This document shows, piece by piece, positions 8,606 to 17,533 of a stretch of DNA of 64,000 nucleotides. Position numbers and translations under genes: made by a program. Origin of the DNA: Paractinoplanes ovalisporus (GTDB lineage: Bacteria; Actinomycetota; Actinomycetes; Mycobacteriales; Micromonosporaceae); assembly GCF_016834655.1 (NCBI RefSeq), contig NZ_JAENHP010000014.1:124001-188000 (forward strand). Direction: 5' to 3'. The notes beneath the pieces are model-generated. The model was not told the DNA's origin and searched no databases. It saw only the letters and a list, made by a program, of their open reading frames with translations. Numbering within the stretch: position 1 is the first letter of the stretch; each line of letters begins with the position of its first letter.

Positions 8606-10456
8606 GTGCCGGAACCGTTGTCGCCGTGGTGGGCCGACGTCCACGACGCCACCCAGCTGCTGACCTCCCAGCTCAACGCCCTGGTCGCGCACGCCGCCCG
8701 GGTCGGTGTCTACACCCCGCCGCCCGGCTCCCCTCCCCCGCGACGCCGCCGGCAGCCCGCCTCCCTGCGCCACCTGGCCGAGGTGATCCGCACCCACCGG
8801 CTGGCCCCCGGCCTGTCGGTCGACAAGGACGACGTGGCCGCGGTCCTCGCCGGCGACCCCTCCCGCGTCACCGACCCGGCCCTGGTCGTCGCGATCGCCC
8901 GGGCCGCCCATCTCATCGCCGGCGAGCCGTTCCCCGACGGCGACGCGGACCGCCTCGCGGTGGCCGGCACGCACGTGTCGACTCTTCTCGAAGCGGCGCG
9001 CCGGGCCGACGAACGAGCCCCGAGCGCCGTGCCCGCGCTCCAGGTCACCGAGCCCGTCGTCCTCGACGGCTATTTCACCACCCGCCGGCCCCGCCGATGG
9101 CGGGCGCCGATCGCCGGCCTGCTCGGAGCGCTGGTGCTGGCCGGCGTCACCGCGCTGGTGGTCCCGCGCGGCCAGGAACCGGACAAACCGACGAGCCCGC
9201 CCGCCCCGGTGGCGCCGGGGATGACTCCCCTGGACCATGCGGCGGCCCACGACGACTATCTCAACCCGCAGCCGCTGCAGGACGCGCTCGCCCACCGCTT
9301 CACCAGCTTCGAGGCCGACGTCGTGCTGCGCGAGGGCAACCTGGAGCTCTGCCACCACCTCGACGGCGGCACCTGCCGCGACCCGCGCAACGCCCGGATC
9401 ACCGCCCGGCCGTTCGAGGCGACCTACCTGCGGGGACTCAGCAGCCGGGTGAACGCCACCGGCGGCCGGGTATATCCGGGATACCACCAGCCGGTCCTGC
9501 TCTTCGTCGAGATCGGCTGCGCCACGGCCGCGGGCGTCTGCGCGCTGCCCGAGGACCCGGCCGCGGCGGCCACCGACCCGAACAACCCGCTGGTGGTGGC
9601 CCGGAAGATCATGGACGCGCTCACCCCGTACCGGGAAATGCTCTTCCACGTCGACGGCACGGCCCGGCAATGGGGTCCGGTGCAGGTGGTCATCACCGGC
9701 AGCCACAACGACGATCAGCTCCCGGCGGGCGGCGACGGCCACAACTCCGTACGCGGGCTGCTCGCCCAGCAGGCCGACACGTACGCCTTCCTGGACGGCA
9801 GTTTCGGCGTCGACCGCGACCAGTACAACGCGGACCTGGTCCCGGTGATCAGCTTCCCCAGCGTCGGCATGAACGAGGACTGCACCTACAACGCCAACAA
9901 CCCGCTCCAGACGAAGCATTGGGACAACATCACCAAAGCCCAGAGCACAGGACATCACGTACGGGTTCTGGCCCCCGACAACTGCCCCGGCGGCAGCGAC
10001 TTCTGGACCGATGCGCTGTACGGCGGCGTCGACCTCATCAGCAGCAACGGTGTCGCATCGCTGGGCGACTGGATAGCCACCAACGCGGCCGGCGGCGGTG
10101 GCGGCAACTGTTCCGTTCCGACGTGGATCCCCGCCGCCCGGTTGAAGGGTCAGAACTGCACGCTCGACCCCGGTGACATCCCGGTCATGAGCCGGCCCGA
10201 CCCCAATTCCGGCCCCGTCGGAAACGTGGCCGGGGGCGGCACCCAATGGTTCCTGGGTCAGCAGCCCGGCGAGCCGTACGACCACAATTCGACCCACAAT
10301 TTCTGGTGGGCCTACACCCAGGCCGGCAACGGCCGTTGGGGCTGGGTGTCGGTGCTCTATTTCAGCGGCGGCGTCCTCGACCAGTCAGCCGTCGGCCTGC
10401 AGTACGGCTGCTACGACGTACGCCCCGGCGAGCGCGCCGAGTGCCACCCGCTCTGA
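8606..10456 (+). CDS. HTH-TM-PLC-like phosphodiesterase fusion protein
   Basis: This 616-residue protein is read from GTG 8606, which has a G-rich ribosome site 5-15 nt upstream; an ATG at 8582 would add eight residues but has no such site. A helical region (52-106) resembles the XRE-type domains of actinobacterial regulators. A basic patch RRPRRW precedes a single transmembrane helix at about 167-187. The exterior part begins with LDHAAAHDDYLNPQPLQDAL and FTSFEADVVLREGNLELCH, the His and Glu/Asp signature of the glycerophosphodiester/PI-PLC-like TIM barrel. Cys pairs and many Asn/Gly fit an extracellular fold. It probably hydrolyses a phosphodiester outside the cell; the cytoplasmic HTH-like part suggests coupling to regulation (inference). 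Confidence 0.65.
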   Translation: MPEPLSPWWADVHDATQLLTSQLNALVAHAARVGVYTPPPGSPPPRRRRQPASLRHLAEVIRTHRLAPGLSVDKDDVAAVLAGDPSRVTDPALVVAIARAAHLIAGEPFPDGDADRLAVAGTHVSTLLEAARRADERAPSAVPALQVTEPVVLDGYFTTRRPRRWRAPIAGLLGALVLAGVTALVVPRGQEPDKPTSPPAPVAPGMTPLDHAAAHDDYLNPQPLQDALAHRFTSFEADVVLREGNLELCHHLDGGTCRDPRNARITARPFEATYLRGLSSRVNATGGRVYPGYHQPVLLFVEIGCATAAGVCALPEDPAAAATDPNNPLVVARKIMDALTPYREMLFHVDGTARQWGPVQVVITGSHNDDQLPAGGDGHNSVRGLLAQQADTYAFLDGSFGVDRDQYNADLVPVISFPSVGMNEDCTYNANNPLQTKHWDNITKAQSTGHHVRVLAPDNCPGGSDFWTDALYGGVDLISSNGVASLGDWIATNAAGGGGGNCSVPTWIPAARLKGQNCTLDPGDIPVMSRPDPNSGPVGNVAGGGTQWFLGQQPGEPYDHNSTHNFWWAYTQAGNGRWGWVSVLYFSGGVLDQSAVGLQYGCYDVRPGERAECHPL

Positions 10457-10495
10457 CCCCATCTGTTCCCGGGCCGATCAGCCGCACCTGCCGTC

Positions 10496-10521
10496 GGCGC
10501 AGAGCTACACCGCTCTGCGCC
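10496..10521. terminator. perfect 10-bp stem-loop between convergent genes
   Basis: GGCGCAGAGC (10496-10505) pairs with GCTCTGCGCC (10512-10521) around the loop TACACC. The structure overlaps the end of the candidate immunity gene and lies about 40 nt after the phosphodiesterase fusion, so it can serve both strands. Confidence 0.65.
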
Positions 10522-11371
10522 GCCAGATGTCGACCTTCCGGCGGAACGCCGACGCCGGCGTGTCCGAGGGCAGCACCGGCCGCAGAACGTCGAGCACCCG
10601 GGCCGCCTCGGCATCCCGATAGTCGCCGAAATGCTCGGTGGCCCGCAGCAGCACCGCACCGCCGGGCAGCTCCTCCACCGCCCAGAACGCGCCGCTCGAC
10701 CGCAGCCCGGCGGCCCCGCCGACCTGGGGCACCAGCGACGACGGCACCACCGTCAGCCAGGCGTAGCCACGCAGCTGCCGGCGTGCCGTCCCGGCTGCTG
10801 TCGCCCAGAACTGGCCGGTGTACTCCTCGACGCACGTCATGATCGAGCCGTACGCGAAGCTGGCCTCGGCGTAGTCGACGTCGCAGGAACGCACCATCCG
10901 CCCGAGGAAGGCCGCCACCGCGGCCTCCCGAGCCGGATCGGCGTACCAGAACTTCTCCTTGCTCTCGACGATGAGCTGGACGACATCGCCGGTCCGATAC
11001 ATGAAGCACACGACGCGGTCATCGGTGCGGTAGTAGGGCAGCGGCGACCCGCCCTCGCTCGCCGTGACGCGAAACATCGCGCCGACGTAGGTTCCCGCGG
11101 ACAGCCGGTCGAGATACTCCGGCCACCTGGTCATGTCGTCCTCGAAGAACATGTCGTCCAGGTCGGCGCCCTCGAGTCCGGTCGTAGCCATCACGGAGAT
11201 GTCGTCGGGCACCCCCGCAGCCACCCGCTCCTTGAGGACGCCCCCCAGCTCGGCCCACGCCGACTCGAACCACAGCCGAATCACCGCCCCGGCGGGCGCC
11301 GACTGCCTCGACACGTCGAACGACATCCGGACGCCCACCAGTCCGTCGAACATCGGATCGTCGATGGACAT
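10505..11371 (-). CDS. candidate immunity protein for the RHS toxin
   Basis: No family was recognised for this 288-residue, acidic protein. It has no signal peptide or membrane helix, so it should be cytosolic. Recognisable stretches include DGLVGVRMSFDVS, GTYVGAMFRVT, YYRTDDRVVCFMYRTGDVVQLIV and RRQLRGYAWLTVVPSSLV, a mixed alpha/beta pattern. Its gene starts 26 nt after the RHS gene, on the same strand, as the last gene of that operon. This is the usual place for an immunity gene in polymorphic-toxin loci. The functional call rests on position alone. Confidence 0.5.
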   Translation of the reverse strand: MSIDDPMFDGLVGVRMSFDVSRQSAPAGAVIRLWFESAWAELGGVLKERVAAGVPDDISVMATTGLEGADLDDMFFEDDMTRWPEYLDRLSAGTYVGAMFRVTASEGGSPLPYYRTDDRVVCFMYRTGDVVQLIVESKEKFWYADPAREAAVAAFLGRMVRSCDVDYAEASFAYGSIMTCVEEYTGQFWATAAGTARRQLRGYAWLTVVPSSLVPQVGGAAGLRSSGAFWAVEELPGGAVLLRATEHFGDYRDAEAARVLDVLRPVLPSDTPASAFRRKVDIWRRRAV

Positions 11372-11397
11372 AATCTCTCCTCAGTCGGCGCCCGGCG

Positions 11398-14300
11398 TCA
11401 GCCGGCCAGATCCCAGTCGCCCCGGCGCATGGCAGGCTGCTGGTCCGGCTTGATGGCGCGCCACAGCCACCTCGCTCCGGCACCGACCGCCGCCGGACCG
11501 CAGTACAAGATACAAGCCGCCGCGCCCAGAGCGATCGGCCCGATCACGAGGGCGTCCGCGGCGGGATCCGACGTGACCGCCCCGGCGTCCTTGGGTCCCC
11601 ACCGGGTGCGCTCGAAGTTCTCTTCCTGGAACCTCGTCTCCTCCTCCGACGCGATCTTGTTGGTCTCGCGCTGAAGCCGGAACGCGGCCTCGTCCGGTTC
11701 GTCCCTACCCTTGTGGACCTCGTAGATCTCGACGCCGTCGGCCGCCGACGTGACCTTGAGAACCTCGTTGTGCCCGTTGGAGGCGATCGCATACTCGTCG
11801 ATCGGTTTGAACGCGCCGACCGGTCCTCGGACGACCCGCACCTGCTCCTGCTTCCCGATCGTCCGATATCGCAGGTTCTCCTGCAGCTTGTCCCTGATGT
11901 CGTTGACCTGATTGGCAGCCGCGCTCTCGCTGCCGACCGGTTTGACCTCCCACACCCAGACCGCGTCCGGGGAGCAGTCGTAACAGATGATGTCGGCGCC
12001 CTGGTACTTGTTCTTGTAGTCGAACTTGATGTGCGCGTTCGGATAGTTGCGCCGCAGGTTGGCCACCCGCACCCGGACGGCCACGTCGTGGTCGGACGAC
12101 GAACCGTTCACCTTTCCGCCCGCGTCGTAGTACGCCTTCAGCCCGGCCTGGACGATCCCGTACATGGCCTCCCACGGGTTCTCGCCGCTCGGGTCGGACA
12201 TGGTGACCGGGTTGTTGTCCGAGTACGTGTAGCCGTGGATCTGCTGCGATCGCAGGTAGTCCACCACCGGGTCGGGCGAGACGAACCGGCCGATCACCGG
12301 GTCGTAATCGCGGGCACCCAGGTGCGTCAGGCCCTCCGGCTCGTCGACGAGGCCGCCGACGAAGCCTCGCGAGCTGGGCCACGTGCCCGGCGCGGCCCCG
12401 CGGGCCCCGCCGAACGGCGTCGTCCGTTTGCGCTGCGCGGCGCCTGTGGCCGCGTCGACGGCGACCGCCGCGGTGCCCTGGTGATCGCCGATGGTGAAGC
12501 CGACCCCGGCGGCACTCCGGATGGCGACCGCGCCCGCGCCCAGGTCGTAGTAGCGGGTCGCGGTGACCGTGTTCGTCGCGAGCGTGAGCTTGAGCTCCGT
12601 GGTCGGGAGATAGAGCGTGTTCGCGTCGGTCTGCTTGCGCAACAGGCGGTTGCCGTCGGCGTCGTACACGTACGACGTCTTGCGCCCGCCCTCGTCGATC
12701 TGCTTGAGCCGGCCCTCCGCCGTCCACGACAGGGTCTGCGTGGCGGTGGCGCCCGGCCGCTGGATCGTGTTGCCGCCGGCGTCGTACTTGTACTCCCGGG
12801 TCGACTTCTGCCCGTCCGCGGTCGTGGTCTCCACCGCGGTCAGCGTCTTCTGCTGCGACGCCTCCGGATAGACGTAGCGCAGCAGGACGTCCTCGTCGCC
12901 GTCGACGTCGTGCGCGATCTCCTGCTGCCGGCTGCCGGCCTCGTCATAGGTGTACGAGGACCAGTACGGCGCCGGGCCGTTCAGCGTCGTGTCGGCGGCG
13001 GGCGCGACCGAGCAGTCCTGGGCGCTGGTGTCCGAGGCCCACGCGCCGGTCAGCCGCTGCAGGTAGTCGTACGTGAAGCACTGCTTCTCGTGCCGCCCGC
13101 CCTCCGGCGCGTCGTCGATGGAGAGGATGTTTCCGGCCTGGTCGTGCTCGTAGCGGAGGTCGGTCTGCGGGGTCAGCGCGCCGTCCACCCGCGACTTCGT
13201 CGTCGCCCGCTTCAGGCGCCCGGTCCCCTTCTCGTATTCCATGGTGAGCTCGGCCATCGTCTTGGCGCCGGTGGACATGCTCAGCTGCGTGGGCGCGCCG
13301 GTGTGGTTGGTCAGCGAGCCGGTGAGATACGTCGACAGCGAGCCGGTCACGGTCGTCCGGCGCTGCAGGTCGTCGTAGCCGTAGACCAGCGACTCGGCCG
13401 GCAGGTCACCGGTGACCGGCGAGCTGCTGCCCTGCTGGGTGCCGTCCGGGTTGAAGGTGGCCGTGAAGTCGTACGTGCCGGCCAGTTTGCCCTCGCCCGT
13501 CGGCACGATGTACCTGGTCGTCAGCGGCCGGTACGCGTAGTCGCGCAGCGGGTAGGCGATGCTGTAGGTGCTGGTCCCCTCGAAGCGCTGTGAGTACGAC
13601 AACTGCCCCTTGTGGTACTGGTCGTAGGTCCAACCGGCCAGTTTGGTGCCCGAGGCATTGTCGCCGAGATAGATCGCCGTACGCCGGCCGAGCTTGTCGT
13701 ACGTGGTGAACAGATGATCGCCCCGGCCGGTCTTCATCCAGGTCAGGCGGCCCGCCTTGTCGTACTTGAACTCGCTCGCGCCCGCGTCCGGGTCGTCGGC
13801 GGTCAGCTTGCGCCCGAGCAGGTCATAGGTGAACGACCAGTCGTTGCCAGCCGCGTCCTGCACGCTCTTCAGCTGTCCCGACGTGGTGTACCCGTACTTG
13901 ATCTTGTCGTATCCGCTGCGGGCCCGGTCCTTGGCCTGCCACAGCTCGGTGGTGTGGCCCTGCACGTCCTGCAGCCGGGTGGTGGGCGTCCCGCCCAGCG
14001 GCGGGTCGACGTGCACCCGGTCACCGCCGTAGCGCGTGGTCGTCCGCCACTTCTCGTCGCCGGCCACCGCGTAGATCTCCACGGTCATCCGGTCGGCGCC
14101 GTCGTACTGGAAGATCTGCTGCCCGGCAACCTCGCCGTTGCGGATCTCGTCCTCGTCGAGCAGGACCGCGGAGGGAGCGCCGGCCGCGTAGTAGCCGTCG
14201 TTCTTCCGCTTGACCTGGCCGGTGGCCGTGTAGAAGGTGTCGGTCACCAGCCGGCCGCCGTCCGGCCCCGGCTGCTGCGTCTGCCGCGGGCGCAACAGCC

Positions 14301-17300
14301 CGTCGAAGATCTGGAACTCGGTGCGGTAGCCGCCGTCGTTCCCGATGCGGTCGGTGCGGACGTAGGTGGCGGCGTCGCGGGTCATGCCGTACTCGTACTT
14401 GATGCTCGGGTCGACGGTGGTGCGCCGGTCGGCGAACCAGACCTTCACCACCCGGCCGAGCGAGTCGTACGCGTTGACCGTCGCCTTGCTGTTGGCGTCC
14501 GTCTCCTGGATCGGCAGACCCCACTGCGGCGCGTACGTCACGACGGTGACCTGGTTGAGGTGGTTCGTCGTCTCGATCCGGGTGGTCAGACCGTTCGTCG
14601 TCGCGTACCCGCGCTTCGTGACCGCCCCCTCGGCATCGGTCTCGGTGAGCACCCGGTGCATGGCGTCGTAGGTCTTGGCCGACACGGTGACGAAGGTGTC
14701 CGCGGTCGCGGTGCTTTCCGACAGGGCGGTGTTCTTCGTGACGTCACCCGCGCTGGGGAGGGCGCCGAGCACGTCGCTGTTGTCGTAGTACGTCCGCTCC
14801 TGGCTGATCGTCTGGGTGACCGGGTCGGCCGTCTTGCCGCAGGCCACGCCGACCGTCACGACCTGGGACGCGTACGTCCGCATCCAGCGGGTCTCGTCGT
14901 CGGCGTAGCTGGTCGTCGTGCACCGGTCGTCGGCGGTGGTAGCCAGGTCGCCCTGGTCGTCCAGCCGGGTGACGCGTCCGGCCTTGGCGTCGAAGCTCTG
15001 AGTGGCCTTCATCTCCCGCCAGCCGCCGGTGTCCTTGGCGATGTAACCGCGGGTCACCAGCGAACGGGCCGCCCAGGCGTGCAGGGATCCCCAGTCGTAC
15101 TTCGTGGTCCCCTTGACGTACTGGTCGGTCGCGGTCTCCTCACTCCACGGCTCGGTGATCTCCTTCCGCACGATCGCGGCGCCGTTGTAGAGGATCGTCT
15201 CGAGCGGCAGGCCGGCGTACTCGTCGCGGTCGGTGTAGGTCTTGCCGGTGCTGTCCTCGACGGTGACCGTGCGGGTGCCGCCGTCGGGGTCCTTGTCACC
15301 GTGCAGGCCACGAAGGAAGTACGAATCGGAGCGCGTACGCATGGTCACGCCGTCCCCGCCGGTGATCTTGACGTGCTCGTACCCACGCCAGTCGTTCCAC
15401 GTGCGGAACTTGTCCAGGGTGACGCCGTCGGCGGCCGCGTACCGCCAGCCGGCCCCGCCGAGGTACTCGTACCGGGTGATCATCTGGTCGGTGCCGGCGA
15501 CCGGGTCGCTGACCGACGTCTCTTCGACCACGTACTTGTGGAACCAGTCGGTGATGGGCTCCTGGTAGCCGGACGGCGTCCACTTGACCGGGAAACACCG
15601 CTTTGTGCTCTTGCCCACCGCGGGATAGCTGGTCGGCGTGCACTCCGGGTCGGCGTAGTCGACGAAGGTGTGCGCGCCCGACTCCGTGTCGAGCGAGGCC
15701 AGGCGCGGGCGCACCAGCGGTGACAGGTTGTCGGGCTTGTTGTCCCGGTCGTCGAGCCGGTTCTCCAGCAGCAGCGGGCCGAGGCTGGTCACGGGCAGAG
15801 GCAGTTCGGTGCCGGCGAGACCGGTCCGGCGGATCTGATAGGGCCAGAGGCTGCGGCTGCCGTCGCCGTTGTCGGTGAAGGAGTGGTCGATCCGCCACTT
15901 CTCGACGTCGGAGTAGCCGGTCGCGCTCGCCTTGATCTGGGTGGTCACCTCGACCAGCCGGATCCGGGTCCAGAACGACGGCGCCTTCTGCTGGGTGCTG
16001 CATTTGGTGTCGACGTTGCAGTTGCGGTCGAAGGGAGTGTCGGGCCAGTTCACCGCGGTGTCCTTGGTGAGCTTGTCCTTGGCGCAGGCGGCGGCGCTGA
16101 CGATGCACCGCTCGGCCGGCGTGAAGCTGATCCGGGCCGGGGCCAGGCCGCCGCTGTAGACCTCGCCGGCCCGCTGGCCGTAGTCGATGTACTTCAGGTA
16201 GCCGCCGCGGTCGTACTGGCGCCCGTTGACGTCCGTCTTGCCGGCGAAGGCGTAGGAGTTCTTCTCCTTCTCGTAGAAGTAGGACATGACGTTGCCGCGC
16301 GGATCGACCACGTAGTCGAGGTTCCAGCGCCAGGCCTGGTCGCAGTGCGAGGCCGCGAACGTGTCGGCCTTGCAGGGCTCGTCGGTGTCGTCGCCGTAGA
16401 CCGGCACGGCCCAGGTCGAGTTGGTCTCCGTCTTGCCGCTGCTCCAGCCGGGCAGCCGGTTGCGGCCGAACCAGTACTGGGTGCCGTCGTTCGTGGTTAC
16501 CCGCCAGTACTCACCGTCGTTGTCGCCGTTGGCGATCGTGGCGTCGGTGAGGTGCTCGACCCGGGACCCGTCGTCCTGGGCGATACGCCAGGCGCCGGAC
16601 ACGTCGTCCTGCACGAGCGTGCCGGCCCGGCCGCCCAGCGAGATGGAGACGGCGTTGCGGGCCCAGCACAGGTCGCCGACGTCCTTGTGCCCGTCGTCGT
16701 CGCAGGACCGGTAGCTGCGCTCGACGAAACCGGACGCGTACTCGAAGCCCTCGCCCACCCAGGACGACTGGTTGTTGGTGGCCGACGTCTTGCCGTCGAC
16801 CGCCTGCGACGAGTACGAGAGCGCGACCTCGGGCTGGAGCCCACCCGGAACCGGCGGCACCCGGAACGGGTACGACCAGGTGAAGGCACCCGTGTTCGGC
16901 GAAACGCTCCACTGCGACGACGCCGACATCGACGTGGCCGAGTAGGAGCCCTGCGACGACGTGTCGTCGGCCGCCAGCGCCAGCAGCACACCGCTCGCCG
17001 AAGTGGCCGGCACGGTCGCGCGCAGTGTCCTGGCTTCCGCGTCGTTGACCGCGGGAACCTCGGTGCCGTCCGTCGTGCGGACCAGGCGCAGCCGTGCCCC
17101 GTAGTCACCGCCGTAGACGTTCGCCATCGTGCTGTAGTCGATGCGCACCTCGGCGGCCCGCTCGGCCACCACGTTCAGCAGCACACCGCCGACGCCGGCG
17201 GCCCGGGCCCGGCTCTGATCGAGAACCTCGGCCCGCACCCGCCCGGCCTTGGCCGCGATCTTCAGGCCGCCGAGGTCGGCCGGCGCGCCCGAAGCCGGAA

Positions 17301-17532
17301 GCTCGGCGGCGGCCGCCTTGGGCCACGCCGCGACCGGCAGTCTGGTCGGCACGGCCGGCAGCGCCGGGCGCGGCCGGGCCTTGAAGTTGCCCGCGACCAC
17401 CGGCTTCTCCCGGGCGACCGGGGTCGGGACGTCGGGCTTGGCCTCCGCCCGGGCCGGGGCCGTGCCGGCGTTCAGCAGTCCGGCGGTGACCGTCGCGATC
17501 AGCACGGCGGCCAGTGAGGAGCGATGACGCAT
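11398..17532 (-). CDS. RHS-repeat polymorphic toxin-like protein with nuclease-like C-terminus
   Basis: This 2044-residue protein has a signal peptide (MRHRSSLAAVLIATVTAGLL) and a SpvB/TcB-like N-terminal part with SYSSQAVDGKTS and WVGEGFEYASGFVERSYRSC. A long series of YD/RHS repeats follows, such as YDSLGRVVKVWFADRRT, YDLLGRKLTADDPDAG and YDADGNRLLRKQ. The RHS core ends with GLTHLGARDYDPVIGRFVSP and DPSG at 1780-1783. After this boundary lies a unique 265-residue tip. It contains D1847 (GADII) and E1862-x-K1864 (VWEVKP), the spacing of PD-(D/E)xK nucleases, and a later hydrophobic helix around 1993-2030. RHS proteins wrap and deliver toxins to neighbours. It starts 1 nt after the LamG gene. 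Confidence 0.85.
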   Translation of the reverse strand: MRHRSSLAAVLIATVTAGLLNAGTAPARAEAKPDVPTPVAREKPVVAGNFKARPRPALPAVPTRLPVAAWPKAAAAELPASGAPADLGGLKIAAKAGRVRAEVLDQSRARAAGVGGVLLNVVAERAAEVRIDYSTMANVYGGDYGARLRLVRTTDGTEVPAVNDAEARTLRATVPATSASGVLLALAADDTSSQGSYSATSMSASSQWSVSPNTGAFTWSYPFRVPPVPGGLQPEVALSYSSQAVDGKTSATNNQSSWVGEGFEYASGFVERSYRSCDDDGHKDVGDLCWARNAVSISLGGRAGTLVQDDVSGAWRIAQDDGSRVEHLTDATIANGDNDGEYWRVTTNDGTQYWFGRNRLPGWSSGKTETNSTWAVPVYGDDTDEPCKADTFAASHCDQAWRWNLDYVVDPRGNVMSYFYEKEKNSYAFAGKTDVNGRQYDRGGYLKYIDYGQRAGEVYSGGLAPARISFTPAERCIVSAAACAKDKLTKDTAVNWPDTPFDRNCNVDTKCSTQQKAPSFWTRIRLVEVTTQIKASATGYSDVEKWRIDHSFTDNGDGSRSLWPYQIRRTGLAGTELPLPVTSLGPLLLENRLDDRDNKPDNLSPLVRPRLASLDTESGAHTFVDYADPECTPTSYPAVGKSTKRCFPVKWTPSGYQEPITDWFHKYVVEETSVSDPVAGTDQMITRYEYLGGAGWRYAAADGVTLDKFRTWNDWRGYEHVKITGGDGVTMRTRSDSYFLRGLHGDKDPDGGTRTVTVEDSTGKTYTDRDEYAGLPLETILYNGAAIVRKEITEPWSEETATDQYVKGTTKYDWGSLHAWAARSLVTRGYIAKDTGGWREMKATQSFDAKAGRVTRLDDQGDLATTADDRCTTTSYADDETRWMRTYASQVVTVGVACGKTADPVTQTISQERTYYDNSDVLGALPSAGDVTKNTALSESTATADTFVTVSAKTYDAMHRVLTETDAEGAVTKRGYATTNGLTTRIETTNHLNQVTVVTYAPQWGLPIQETDANSKATVNAYDSLGRVVKVWFADRRTTVDPSIKYEYGMTRDAATYVRTDRIGNDGGYRTEFQIFDGLLRPRQTQQPGPDGGRLVTDTFYTATGQVKRKNDGYYAAGAPSAVLLDEDEIRNGEVAGQQIFQYDGADRMTVEIYAVAGDEKWRTTTRYGGDRVHVDPPLGGTPTTRLQDVQGHTTELWQAKDRARSGYDKIKYGYTTSGQLKSVQDAAGNDWSFTYDLLGRKLTADDPDAGASEFKYDKAGRLTWMKTGRGDHLFTTYDKLGRRTAIYLGDNASGTKLAGWTYDQYHKGQLSYSQRFEGTSTYSIAYPLRDYAYRPLTTRYIVPTGEGKLAGTYDFTATFNPDGTQQGSSSPVTGDLPAESLVYGYDDLQRRTTVTGSLSTYLTGSLTNHTGAPTQLSMSTGAKTMAELTMEYEKGTGRLKRATTKSRVDGALTPQTDLRYEHDQAGNILSIDDAPEGGRHEKQCFTYDYLQRLTGAWASDTSAQDCSVAPAADTTLNGPAPYWSSYTYDEAGSRQQEIAHDVDGDEDVLLRYVYPEASQQKTLTAVETTTADGQKSTREYKYDAGGNTIQRPGATATQTLSWTAEGRLKQIDEGGRKTSYVYDADGNRLLRKQTDANTLYLPTTELKLTLATNTVTATRYYDLGAGAVAIRSAAGVGFTIGDHQGTAAVAVDAATGAAQRKRTTPFGGARGAAPGTWPSSRGFVGGLVDEPEGLTHLGARDYDPVIGRFVSPDPVVDYLRSQQIHGYTYSDNNPVTMSDPSGENPWEAMYGIVQAGLKAYYDAGGKVNGSSSDHDVAVRVRVANLRRNYPNAHIKFDYKNKYQGADIICYDCSPDAVWVWEVKPVGSESAAANQVNDIRDKLQENLRYRTIGKQEQVRVVRGPVGAFKPIDEYAIASNGHNEVLKVTSAADGVEIYEVHKGRDEPDEAAFRLQRETNKIASEEETRFQEENFERTRWGPKDAGAVTSDPAADALVIGPIALGAAACILYCGPAAVGAGARWLWRAIKPDQQPAMRRGDWDLAG

Positions 17533-17533
17533 G

